In this document: piece after piece, positions 54,236-63,232 of the stretch
How the letters are laid out: each line of letters opens with the position of its first letter
Numbering within the stretch: the first letter of the stretch is position 1
Notes under the pieces: model-generated
The model's database searches: none
What the model saw: the letters and a program-made list of their open reading frames with translations, nothing else
What the model was told of the DNA's origin: nothing
From: Saccharicrinis sp963667815
GTDB lineage: Bacteria; Bacteroidota; Bacteroidia; Bacteroidales; Marinilabiliaceae
Assembly: GCA_963667815.1 (NCBI GenBank)
Contig: OY764021.1
Strand: one strand, 5' to 3'
DNA length: 64,000 nucleotides
Position numbers and translations under genes: made by a program

Positions 54236-55198
54236 TTAATTTGCTTTCTTATAGAAGAAACAAGCATCATAGTCTAAGGTAGTTCCTTGAACACCACCTG
54301 CTAAAAATGCAAATACATTTTTATCGTTGAATGGTTCATTATAGAAAACGCCTAATTCTCTAAATTTACTAGCAGGAATCTCAATTTCATGCCACTCGCC
54401 ATCTCTTGCAAAGTCAGCAAATGGTTCATAAGTTACACCTCCATCTTCATATGCTGCAGATCCAATACAAATTTTAGCTTCTGCTGCACCATCAGCAAAA
54501 ATAAATAGGTATGAGCTACTTGCCTGAGAACTCTTTAATGCAATATGAAATACATAATCATCAGGATTATTATACATATCAGTCATGTCAATTAGTTCGT
54601 AATCTGCACTTATACTATAACCAGCTCCAGACCATCCTGCACTAGCCACCACAAAACTTGGCCATCCTTCTGACTGTCCGTAATAGTTTAGGCCAGTTGG
54701 CGTTCCACCAGTAAATGTATTATCCCAGATATATAAAAATTTATTGGTGTCATCCGGACGTAAGTCATTAATTACTTTATCCTGAATAGCATTAAAAGAC
54801 GCCTCTCCTATTTGAATAATCGTATAGTTTGATCCTTTTAATGAAGCTGCCAATTCACCAACTTTTGCTGTAACAGTAACATCACATGATGCTGAATAAG
54901 CTCCACAAGTAGCCACAATAGTTGCAGAACCACTTTTTAAACCTGTAACAACACCATTATTTACAGGTGCAACAGATGGATCTGAAGAACTCCATGCTAT
55001 ATCACCTTCTGAACCTACTGGCTGTAAAGTAGCCTCTAATATTAGAGAAGATTCAACTTCAACACTAGCTGTTTCTTGATCAATTGTAATACCTGATACT
55101 TCAATTGTTACTTCATCCTTGCCGCCATCGCTACTACAACTTGTAACAAATAGCCCCATAAGGCCTAAGAACATAAATAATAAAGCTTTTGTTTTCAT
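54236..55198 (-). CDS. surface glycan-binding lipoprotein with Ig-like domain
   Basis: 320 residues. The lipoprotein signal MKTKALLFMFLGLMGLFVTSC gives Cys21. A Big_2-like domain lies at ~33-110 (IAWSSSDPSVAPV, GSATIVATCGAYSASC). A C-terminal jelly-roll (~115-320) with aromatic strands (WPSFVVASAGWSGAGYS, FLYIWDNTF) may bind sugar. In the SusCD unit this position is normally a SusE/F-like surface glycan-binding protein. It lies 59 bases from the SusD gene. Ligand inferred from the neighbourhood. Confidence 0.78.
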   Translation of the reverse strand: MKTKALLFMFLGLMGLFVTSCSSDGGKDEVTIEVSGITIDQETASVEVESSLILEATLQPVGSEGDIAWSSSDPSVAPVNNGVVTGLKSGSATIVATCGAYSASCDVTVTAKVGELAASLKGSNYTIIQIGEASFNAIQDKVINDLRPDDTNKFLYIWDNTFTGGTPTGLNYYGQSEGWPSFVVASAGWSGAGYSISADYELIDMTDMYNNPDDYVFHIALKSSQASSSYLFIFADGAAEAKICIGSAAYEDGGVTYEPFADFARDGEWHEIEIPASKFRELGVFYNEPFNDKNVFAFLAGGVQGTTLDYDACFFYKKAN

Positions 55199-55256
55199 AA
55201 TTTAAATTTGAAATAATTAATAGTTGATTTTATTGTAATCCTGTTAATAACCTGCG

Positions 55257-56834
55257 TTAGTACATTGGATTTTGTTCCATTGGATTCAATTCAATTTCCT
55301 TACTTGGAATTGGGAATAGTTCATGTTTTCCGGCTATAAATTCGGCCATATGACTTTGAGCTTCTGGAGATTCGGTTGCTTTGTATGCATCCATCACTTG
55401 TTTAGCAACACCCCATCGGCACAAGTCGTACCATCGATGCCCTTCCATTGCCAACTCTACTCTACGTTCGTGACGTACTGCGGCTACTAAATCGGTTTTA
55501 TTATCAGCATAACCATTATAGTTAGGAAATTCAGGTAAAATATCTGTTTGACCTTGACGGGCTCTGTTACGTACTCTTTCCAAAGCATTTTTAGCATCAG
55601 TATAGTCACCTGTTTCACAACAAGCTTCAGCATACATCAAAAGAACATCAGCAAAACGAATATCAATTCTATTTAATGGTCCACGCGATGGATGTGAAAG
55701 CTCTATTGGATTGCCATCTGCATCATAAAAACCGGTTTTCTTATTTAAGAAGCGAGTTCCTAAATATATTTCTTGATCCGGGTTCTCAATCTGATCGTCA
55801 GTTGGATTTAATATCGTTGCATCTCTTCGTGGATCATTAGACTCGTACTCGTTATACAAATTCACAGTTGGTTTATCAAACCCCCATCCTCCACCTAACA
55901 GTGAAGAACGTGAGCGAGTAAGTATGATGGAATAAGTTCCGCGAGTATACCCGCTTCCACCTTCTCCATTAGAACCACCATAATCCCCAGTAGGATCATC
56001 TGCATACTGTACTTCAAAAACTGATTCCAAACCATTTTCGAAATCTAAAGAAAAGTTATTCGCATAGTGTGGCAACAAATCATACTCATTTGATGATATG
56101 ATGAATTCCCCCCACTTTTTAGCTTCTGCATAATCATGGATATATAAATTAACCTTTAGAAGCATTGCCTGAGCAGCACCCTTAGTGGCACGACCTAACT
56201 CTTCTGGTGTATATGCACTTTTTTCCCAAAGTAATTCACTGGCATCTTCCAGATCTGAAATGATAAATTCATAAATAAGATCAGCAGTTGAACGAGGTTG
56301 CTGCCAGTCGTTTGTTGATTCAATAACATAATCAACCAATGGAACTCCTCCAAATACACGCACCAAACGAAAATAATACATAGCTCGTAAAAACTTAAGT
56401 TCACCTATCAATCTCTGCTGAACTTCTGCTGTCATTGTTTCGTTTGGTGTTAACGCAGGTATCTCACGTAATCCCAAATTACACCTTCCTATTCCCATAT
56501 ATTGAGTCCTATAATAATCTAGCAAGTAGCCGTTGTTAGCTATGGTTTTAAAGTTTTCCATATCATATACATCAGCCATATCACTGCTATTTTGCCCTCC
56601 CTTAAGAGCATCATCTGACATTACATCACCAATAAAAAAGTCGCTATAATATGTATAGTTATACTCCCATGTAAGAGGTACGTATGCAGCATTTGTTGTA
56701 TATATTCCAGTTTCTCCAGAAGTATAGTAATCCTCCAAACCAGTTACGGCAGGTGATGGTTCTGTAAGCCACGTTTCGCATGAACTAAATATCACTGCTA
56801 TGGAAGCTAAGAATATGAATTTTATATTTTTCAT
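55257..56834 (-). CDS. SusD-family outer-membrane glycan-binding lipoprotein
   Basis: 525 residues from ATG 56834 (MKNIKFIFLASIAVIFSSC, Cys19); the frame is open 9 residues upstream of that ATG. Features of the RagB/SusD fold are the TPR helices, the RAMYYFRLVRVFGGVPLV segment, the LERVRNRARQGQ block and a C-terminal FPIPSKEIELNP. It works as a lid on the SusC channel, sorting oligosaccharides. Its gene lies 194 bases after SusC with a hairpin between. Confidence 0.93.
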   Translation of the reverse strand: MKNIKFIFLASIAVIFSSCETWLTEPSPAVTGLEDYYTSGETGIYTTNAAYVPLTWEYNYTYYSDFFIGDVMSDDALKGGQNSSDMADVYDMENFKTIANNGYLLDYYRTQYMGIGRCNLGLREIPALTPNETMTAEVQQRLIGELKFLRAMYYFRLVRVFGGVPLVDYVIESTNDWQQPRSTADLIYEFIISDLEDASELLWEKSAYTPEELGRATKGAAQAMLLKVNLYIHDYAEAKKWGEFIISSNEYDLLPHYANNFSLDFENGLESVFEVQYADDPTGDYGGSNGEGGSGYTRGTYSIILTRSRSSLLGGGWGFDKPTVNLYNEYESNDPRRDATILNPTDDQIENPDQEIYLGTRFLNKKTGFYDADGNPIELSHPSRGPLNRIDIRFADVLLMYAEACCETGDYTDAKNALERVRNRARQGQTDILPEFPNYNGYADNKTDLVAAVRHERRVELAMEGHRWYDLCRWGVAKQVMDAYKATESPEAQSHMAEFIAGKHELFPIPSKEIELNPMEQNPMY

Positions 56835-56956
56835 ATGATTATAATTTGTTTTTAAGGTCACATGAAACTCGTCAAAAGTTGAACATTTCCCTGTTTGAGA
56901 AAAGTATTAATATGACTCGTTTCATCTGTATAATTTTATTTTTATGATTGTAACTC

Positions 56957-56995
56957 ACCATGAAAACAGCACACTATGAAATACTTTTTCATGGT
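56957..56995. repeat. hairpin in the SusC-SusD intergenic region
   Basis: ACCATGAAAA (56957-56966) is exactly inverted at 56986-56995 with a 19-base loop, in the 193-base gap between SusC and SusD. It is not followed by a strong T-run, so mRNA stability or partial termination may be its role. Confidence 0.5.
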
Positions 56996-57027
56996 TTGTT
57001 ACATTCAACTAAATATGAGTAGTCTTT

Positions 57028-60000
57028 TTAAAAATCAAGATTAACACCAAGCGTTATAGTTCTGGCCTGAGGATAGTTACCATAATCAATACCACTTCCA
57101 ACCTCAGGATCATAACCTGAGTAGCTAGTCCACGTTAACAAATTAGATCCACTTAGATAAAACCTACATCTGCTAATTCCTGCTTTTTCTGTTACTTTAT
57201 TAGGAATAGTATACCCCAACTGCATATTCTTTAATCGAAGGTAAGCTCCGCTTTCAACCAAACGATCTGAGGTTTCTCGGTTCATTGGATTACCTGTTGG
57301 GTTTGGAATAGTTCCGCCAGTATTTACCAACTGAGTCCAATCAACGCCATACGTTTCTAAACTAGTTTTCATTACATCAGTGTAATCGACCCAAACATTA
57401 CGCATTGAAGTGCTCAATGTAGCATCATTACCTGCTCCCTCTGTACGATGACGAACTGCATTATAGATTTCGTTTCCATAAACTCCCTGGAAAAACATCT
57501 GCAAATCAAAACCTTTGAAGTTTGCTCCTATATTAAAACCATAAGTTAACCAAGGAAATGGATTTCCGATATCAGTTTTATCGTAATCATCTATCTTTCC
57601 ATCAGGCGTTCCTTCCGGACCACTTAAATCTTTATATCTTGCATCCCCGGCATGAGCTCCTATTTCACTGGCTGAATACGACCATAAATGATCCATCGCT
57701 TCCTGATCTGTTTTATAAACACCTTCGAATTGATATCCCCACAAGGTATATAGTGCCAAACCTTCATCACTCAATGTTCTATCTCCATAAACAGGACTAC
57801 CACCGTTAAGTGCAGTCAGCTCATTTCTGATAAAAGATGCATTACCATCAATATTATAACTAACCTTACCTATTTTTCCACTATGACCTAAAGAGATTTC
57901 AATACCTTCATTTCGTACAGTTCCCACATTAGCCAAAGGATCAAAACGATTTCCAACTTGAGCAGGAGCTTTAACACCCAGCAGCATTTCTTTTGTATCC
58001 CTGATAAATCCATCAAAACTACCGGTGATTAATCCTTTACCAAATCCAAAATCAATTCCGGCACTCAGTTGCTCAGTGGTTTCCCATTTACCTCCTTTGT
58101 TGGCATAAGTTAAAACTGTAGCTCCGTTAGCCAATGTTTGTGTTAAACCCAAAGGATAACCAGTAAACACAGTATTAGATTCAAACATGGTAGTAGCAAA
58201 ACTATTGGAAGCAATTTTATCATTACCAATTTGCCCCCATCCAAAGCGCAATTTCATAAAATCAAGTGATTCAATGCCTTTCATCCAATTTTCCTCACTA
58301 ATTCTCCAGGCTAAAGCCATTGACGGAAAATAACCCCAAACATTCTCTGGAAATTTATTAGATCCATCTCCTCTGAAGTTTACCGTTAACAAATAACGAC
58401 TATCAAATGAATAATGAAATCTACCTAATAAAGAAAACATCCTTGTTCGCGCCACATTATCATTAGCTTCCGTTTTATCTTCTGTTGTTTTAGAAAGATA
58501 CCAATTGGTTTCTGTTGGATTTAATATTGAAGCTCCAGCTCCACCCATTCCATAATTGTTATACTCCTCTGCAGTTTGACCTGCCATCAATGATATACTA
58601 TGTTTACCGAGATCAACTGAATAATTGGCAATATTTTCAATAATCAGAGTTCTGTAGTGTTGCATATTACTTGATAAAAAGTTTTTGTTTCTCTTATCAT
58701 AGTCTGAATATTGGTATGCATCACCAAATGATCGGTTGCGATTATTCGCTAAATCCATACTAATTGCAGAGCGCCATTTAAAGTTCTTAAATGGAGTTAG
58801 TTCAACAAACATATCTCCCACCCAACGTTCTACAATGTTTTCAGGATGATTATGCTTAACCATTGAAAATGGATTTACCACATTTTTAAAGTTTGATGCT
58901 GCAGCAATTTGTCCACCTAAATCTTCACCTTGGTTATTGATAGATCCTTCCGGATAATGTGTTGGATCCCATGGTGCCATAGCAATGGCTGCAGATAAAA
59001 CAGAAGCTCCCGGACTAGAACTATTATGCATAGCATTACGTCCTGTAGAGTTTACAAACGAAAGGTTCTCTCCAATTTTTAACCAATCATTTACTTTTAA
59101 CGACGTATTTACTCTTAATGTTAAACGCTCGTAATTTGAACCGATAACTGTACCATCCTGATTAAAGTAACTGGCACTTAACACATAATTATTATTTTCA
59201 TCTCCACCACTAAAAGATGCGTAGTAATCCTGAATAACAGCATTTTTCTTAAATACTTCATCCTGCCAGTCTGTTTCAACTGAAGCATAATCCATTCCAT
59301 AAGGATTACCACTTGTTCTGAGAAGTGGATAATATGGAGATGTTCCTACATTATCCTTCATCCAGGCATTAAAACCGTCCTGTTGATATTTAGAAATAGA
59401 AGAAGCTTTGGGATTTAGTTTCAATAAAGTTTCGGCAAACTCATCCCTTTTCATTAAATCCAGCTTATTCCATCTATTCTGAATTCCTGTATATGTACTT
59501 ACTGAAACTCTCGATTTTCCTTTTTCACCTTTTTTAGTTTTGATAAGGATAACACCATTGGCACCCCTGGAACCATATATTGCCGTTGACGAAGCATCCT
59601 TTAACACCTCTGTTGACTCTATATCATTAGGACTTAAAAAAGAGATATCCTCCACAATCATTCCATCCACTACATATATAGGAGAACTATTATTTACTGT
59701 ACCGATACCCCTGATACGTACTACAGCAGCTTCTCCGGGCTGACCACTATTGGCATTTACTGTAACTCCAGCCACTTTTCCTTGTAAAGCCTGATCTAAA
59801 CCAGCAGCAGGTGTTTTTTGAAGTTCTTTAGATTTAATGGAGGCAACAGCTCCCGTTAAATCACTCTTTTTCATGGTTCCATAACCCACTGAAACAATTT
59901 CATCGAGAACATAATTATCTTGTTTTAATACAACATTTAGATAATCATTAGGTACAGTAATTTGTTTTTCGAAATTTTGAAACCCAATCATAGAAATGAC

Positions 60001-60213
60001 AATAGTACTTTGAGGTTCTACCGAAAGTGTAAAATTTCCATCAACATCTGTAATTGTACCATTTGTGGTTCCTTTTACAAAAACATTGGCTCCAATAATA
60101 GGTTCCCCGTCTTCCTCTCCTTTTACAATACCTGAAACAGACCATTTGTCTTGTGCAGATAAAAAAGGAATACTTAGCGCAATTAGCAGTATTAAACTAA
60201 AAAGTTTCTTCAT
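57028..60213 (-). CDS. SusC-family TonB-dependent outer-membrane transporter
   Basis: 1061 residues. Signal peptide MKKLFSLILLIALSIPFLSA. A carboxypeptidase-regulatory-like domain (~25-100: VSGIVKGEEDGEPIIGANVF) precedes the TonB box region and the plug (~105-230: VSVGYGTMKKSDLTGAVASI, AAGLDQALQGKVAGVTV, DASSTAIYGSRGANGVILI). A 22-strand barrel (~235-1061) ends in the phenylalanine residue of LGVNLDF. It imports glucan oligosaccharides using the proton motive force via TonB. The first gene of the SusCD unit. Confidence 0.95.
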   Translation of the reverse strand: MKKLFSLILLIALSIPFLSAQDKWSVSGIVKGEEDGEPIIGANVFVKGTTNGTITDVDGNFTLSVEPQSTIVISMIGFQNFEKQITVPNDYLNVVLKQDNYVLDEIVSVGYGTMKKSDLTGAVASIKSKELQKTPAAGLDQALQGKVAGVTVNANSGQPGEAAVVRIRGIGTVNNSSPIYVVDGMIVEDISFLSPNDIESTEVLKDASSTAIYGSRGANGVILIKTKKGEKGKSRVSVSTYTGIQNRWNKLDLMKRDEFAETLLKLNPKASSISKYQQDGFNAWMKDNVGTSPYYPLLRTSGNPYGMDYASVETDWQDEVFKKNAVIQDYYASFSGGDENNNYVLSASYFNQDGTVIGSNYERLTLRVNTSLKVNDWLKIGENLSFVNSTGRNAMHNSSSPGASVLSAAIAMAPWDPTHYPEGSINNQGEDLGGQIAAASNFKNVVNPFSMVKHNHPENIVERWVGDMFVELTPFKNFKWRSAISMDLANNRNRSFGDAYQYSDYDKRNKNFLSSNMQHYRTLIIENIANYSVDLGKHSISLMAGQTAEEYNNYGMGGAGASILNPTETNWYLSKTTEDKTEANDNVARTRMFSLLGRFHYSFDSRYLLTVNFRGDGSNKFPENVWGYFPSMALAWRISEENWMKGIESLDFMKLRFGWGQIGNDKIASNSFATTMFESNTVFTGYPLGLTQTLANGATVLTYANKGGKWETTEQLSAGIDFGFGKGLITGSFDGFIRDTKEMLLGVKAPAQVGNRFDPLANVGTVRNEGIEISLGHSGKIGKVSYNIDGNASFIRNELTALNGGSPVYGDRTLSDEGLALYTLWGYQFEGVYKTDQEAMDHLWSYSASEIGAHAGDARYKDLSGPEGTPDGKIDDYDKTDIGNPFPWLTYGFNIGANFKGFDLQMFFQGVYGNEIYNAVRHRTEGAGNDATLSTSMRNVWVDYTDVMKTSLETYGVDWTQLVNTGGTIPNPTGNPMNRETSDRLVESGAYLRLKNMQLGYTIPNKVTEKAGISRCRFYLSGSNLLTWTSYSGYDPEVGSGIDYGNYPQARTITLGVNLDF

Positions 60214-60431
60214 TTAATTTTAATTCTAGATTTATCAAGTGATTTTAAGAGAAATACACTTCAAAAATGCTGGTGTATTTTTTCTTTAACACAAGAATAA
60301 TCCAGAATTAACTCAAGCCAAAAAATCGGGTCTCAACTTAATCTCAGCAAGTTATTTTTCAGCCTCAACAAGAGCTCAACAACAAAGACTTTCACTCTAC
60401 ATATCAAATACATACAAAAACAAACGTTCTT

Positions 60432-63095
60432 TTAAAAATCACGCACAAATTGGTTTAAATCGACACCTTGTTCCAGGTTTAATTTCTTTCTTAAACGATA
60501 TCTGTTCGTATCTAAACTACGGGGAGAGATGTTCATGAGATTTGAGATTTCTTTATTTTCTAAATTGGCTCGAATAAATGATAAAACACGAATATCATTA
60601 GAAGTTAGGTTAGGAAATTTTTCAGTTAGTCGTGCAATAAAATCCTGATGAATTTCAGAGAATAATTTATGAAACAGAAATTCCTTCTTTTCATTATTAA
60701 CTTCGTCATTAATCATATTTGCCCAACGTTTGGCATCTGTATTACGCATTGACTCCAAACCTACTTTTAGCTTATTCAGGAATTCGTTTTTATGGCTTAT
60801 AATCTCAGTATACTGCAAAAGTTGTTCATTTTTTAAAGAAATAGTTTTACTGGCTTCATTTTCTGCATATATTTTTTCCTGTTTCTTAAGTTTAATCTGA
60901 CTGATGGTTAGCATTATGTAGTACATAATAAAGCCAATGAAAAATACTAACATCAAAACAGGCAATAATACCCAGGCTGTTTGATACCACTTTTTATCAA
61001 TATGAAATAATAAGGAACTCTCGTTTACTTCTCCTCCGTTTATTCGGCTTTGTAAGTATAAATGATACTTTCCTCCTTTTAACTGTGCATAAAATGCCTG
61101 ATCTTTATCAGAACTCCACTCTGACCATTCTTGATCTTCTGGTTCCAGTTTATATCTATATTCAACTACATCATACATAGACTTGTTGATACTAAAGCTG
61201 AATTTTAAATCCTTATTACCAGCATTATACTTAATTCCATCCTCTGCAAATGGAAAAAACATTTTACTTTTCTCATCATTTAATTCTGATACAGATGAAA
61301 TAACCGGCTTACTGTATTTCTTAAAGTCTGTGTGAAAGTCAATATCAAATACTGTAACACCTCTATCTGTGGCAAGTCGCAATTTATTATTCTGAATGTC
61401 AACAAATTTTCGTTCATCATTTATGAGCTTACCTAAGGATTTGAGTAAAGTATTATATGAATAGATGTTTCCATCGGGTAACAAAACACCCAGTTTAACT
61501 TCTCCTTTTTGTATATATGCAACAGAGTTTCCGTTGCTTCCAAAATTTAAAGATTCTATATCATTTGAAACAACTTTTTCAACAAGAGGATGTTCTGATG
61601 GCTCAAATGCTCCGTTTTCATATTGTAAAATGTGTTCTTCATTATTAAAGAAAATACCAATCTCTGTATCAAAAATATGAGTAACTCCTTCAATTCGTTC
61701 GCTACTAACTTTTGCCTGTCCGTCTAATGAGATTTTCACAATATCCTGTCCGTTCATCTCCCCCCAAATACACTTATTTTCCTTATCATAAATCAGGGAT
61801 GAGTTTCCCCAGATATTTAGATTTCTTATATAATCGTATCTGTCTCCGACTTTATGTATAAGAATTAATTCCTGATAACTTGAAAAAAGATAATAATCTG
61901 TGCCCTCAAACCTTGCCACATCAATAAATCCGCTGTAAGGTGCCACATTTTTAATACTACCATCTTTCAATATTAACATGCCTTTGTTGTGACAAACAAA
62001 CAAGCTGTTATCAATGATTTTCAAATTCCAGACTTGTCCACCGGTATTTGGTACCATTTCAAATGCTCCTTTCTCTGAAGATATAAAAAGACCTTTATTC
62101 GTTGCCAGATAAGTATTCCCTTGAAAATTTCTTATACTATATGTAGCTCCACCTTCAAAAATATTATTAATGGCACTTTGCAACTCTATTTTGGCAATTC
62201 CATAATCCAATCCTAACCATACATTTCCCAAGGCATCACATTTCATGGATAATATCGTATTGTCAATTAGGCCATGCGTAGCATTTACTTGCCTTAAAAT
62301 ATTTCCATCATCATCCAAATGAAAAAAACCGTTTGATATTGAACCCAGACAATAAGAATTTTCATCATACGATAAACCTGAAAACAGGGTATTCTTTTGC
62401 AAAACTTCAGGCATATCAATCTTAGCCAGGACATCTTCCATATAGGTATAAACATCTCCATCAAACAATACAAAAAACATTTTATCCTTATGAAGAAATA
62501 TTTTTCTTACCTCCCTATTCTTCAGCTCCTCAAATTGAGATACTTTGGTGAATGTGTTGTTTTCTATGTATCCAATTTCTCCAGAGGCTAAAACCATCCA
62601 GACTTTTTCGTTCCACACAATAATAGAATACACATGCCCCGGAATCTCAATCTCATCAGTTTTATGACTTATCTTATCATATATATAAAGTTTATAGGAT
62701 GACTGCATAATAATTTGATTCCTGAACTTTACCATATTCCAGATTTGATCCCCATCTGTTTGTCCAACATGATAAAAAACCATTTGTCCGTTTTGTCGGA
62801 TAAAATAACCAAACTCACTACTTGCACACCAAATGGAATCATGATCTGCCATTACAGTCCTAACCAAACCAGGTTCTGACATTGTAGCTAAGGCCCATTC
62901 TCCATAAACATTATAAAGGAGTCCATTTGAATTTCCAAAATAGACAATACCATACTGATCAATATCAATATCCCAATTCTGTCTTCCTGCCTGATATGTT
63001 TCTTTATCGTAGCAAATTACTTTTGGTAAGTATGTTGAAGCACTCAGGCTAACACATGAAAAAAATAGAATTACAAAAAAAAGTCTGATCATCAC
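60432..63095 (-). CDS. transmembrane beta-propeller/Y_Y_Y/LuxR-type HTH regulator
   Basis: 887 residues. Signal peptide (MMIRLFFVILFFSCVSLSA). A periplasmic seven-bladed-propeller-like sensor (~30-620) has ligand_binding-sensor-type repeats such as NVWLGLDYGIAKIE. A triple-tyrosine (Y_Y_Y) domain lies at ~635-700 (VVEYRYKLEPEDQEWSEWS). One TM helix (~708-730), a coiled coil (~735-780) and a cytosolic LuxR/GerE helix-turn-helix (~815-875: LTSNDIRVLSFIRANLENKE, LMNISPRSLDTNRYRLRKKL) follow. No kinase or receiver domain is present, so it is a one-component transmembrane regulator, probably activating the adjacent SusCD operon on binding glucan fragments. Confidence 0.9.
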   Translation of the reverse strand: MMIRLFFVILFFSCVSLSASTYLPKVICYDKETYQAGRQNWDIDIDQYGIVYFGNSNGLLYNVYGEWALATMSEPGLVRTVMADHDSIWCASSEFGYFIRQNGQMVFYHVGQTDGDQIWNMVKFRNQIIMQSSYKLYIYDKISHKTDEIEIPGHVYSIIVWNEKVWMVLASGEIGYIENNTFTKVSQFEELKNREVRKIFLHKDKMFFVLFDGDVYTYMEDVLAKIDMPEVLQKNTLFSGLSYDENSYCLGSISNGFFHLDDDGNILRQVNATHGLIDNTILSMKCDALGNVWLGLDYGIAKIELQSAINNIFEGGATYSIRNFQGNTYLATNKGLFISSEKGAFEMVPNTGGQVWNLKIIDNSLFVCHNKGMLILKDGSIKNVAPYSGFIDVARFEGTDYYLFSSYQELILIHKVGDRYDYIRNLNIWGNSSLIYDKENKCIWGEMNGQDIVKISLDGQAKVSSERIEGVTHIFDTEIGIFFNNEEHILQYENGAFEPSEHPLVEKVVSNDIESLNFGSNGNSVAYIQKGEVKLGVLLPDGNIYSYNTLLKSLGKLINDERKFVDIQNNKLRLATDRGVTVFDIDFHTDFKKYSKPVISSVSELNDEKSKMFFPFAEDGIKYNAGNKDLKFSFSINKSMYDVVEYRYKLEPEDQEWSEWSSDKDQAFYAQLKGGKYHLYLQSRINGGEVNESSLLFHIDKKWYQTAWVLLPVLMLVFFIGFIMYYIMLTISQIKLKKQEKIYAENEASKTISLKNEQLLQYTEIISHKNEFLNKLKVGLESMRNTDAKRWANMINDEVNNEKKEFLFHKLFSEIHQDFIARLTEKFPNLTSNDIRVLSFIRANLENKEISNLMNISPRSLDTNRYRLRKKLNLEQGVDLNQFVRDF

Positions 63096-63121
63096 AAATC
63101 GCTGATTTAATTAAGGCATTT

Positions 63122-63129
63122 CAAAAGTA
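63122..63129 (-). promoter_or_regulatory. -7 element of the regulator gene
   Basis: TACTTTTG on the minus strand (63129-63122) gives a start site ~20 bases before the 63095 ATG. No matching TTTG was found 19-21 bases upstream. It lies just after the GH3 terminator, which supports a separate transcript for the regulator. Confidence 0.4.
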
Positions 63130-63167
63130 AATATATTTAAGTAGATTTTTTACATATATGATACAAT

Positions 63168-63199
63168 CAAAAAGGAGCACCTATAGTAGATGCTCCTTG
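63168..63199 (-). terminator. terminator of the GH3 gene
   Basis: Perfect stem AAGGAGCA (63172-63179) / TGCTCCTT (63191-63198), with a T-run on the minus strand. It separates GH3 from the regulator. Confidence 0.85.
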
Positions 63200-63232
63200 G
63201 TATACAGATATCGAGTCTAAACTTACAAAAGT

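Noticed and set aside
60432..63095. Hybrid two-component system
   Set aside because: The cytosolic part is only a coiled coil and a LuxR-type HTH; no kinase H box, ATPase or receiver is visible.
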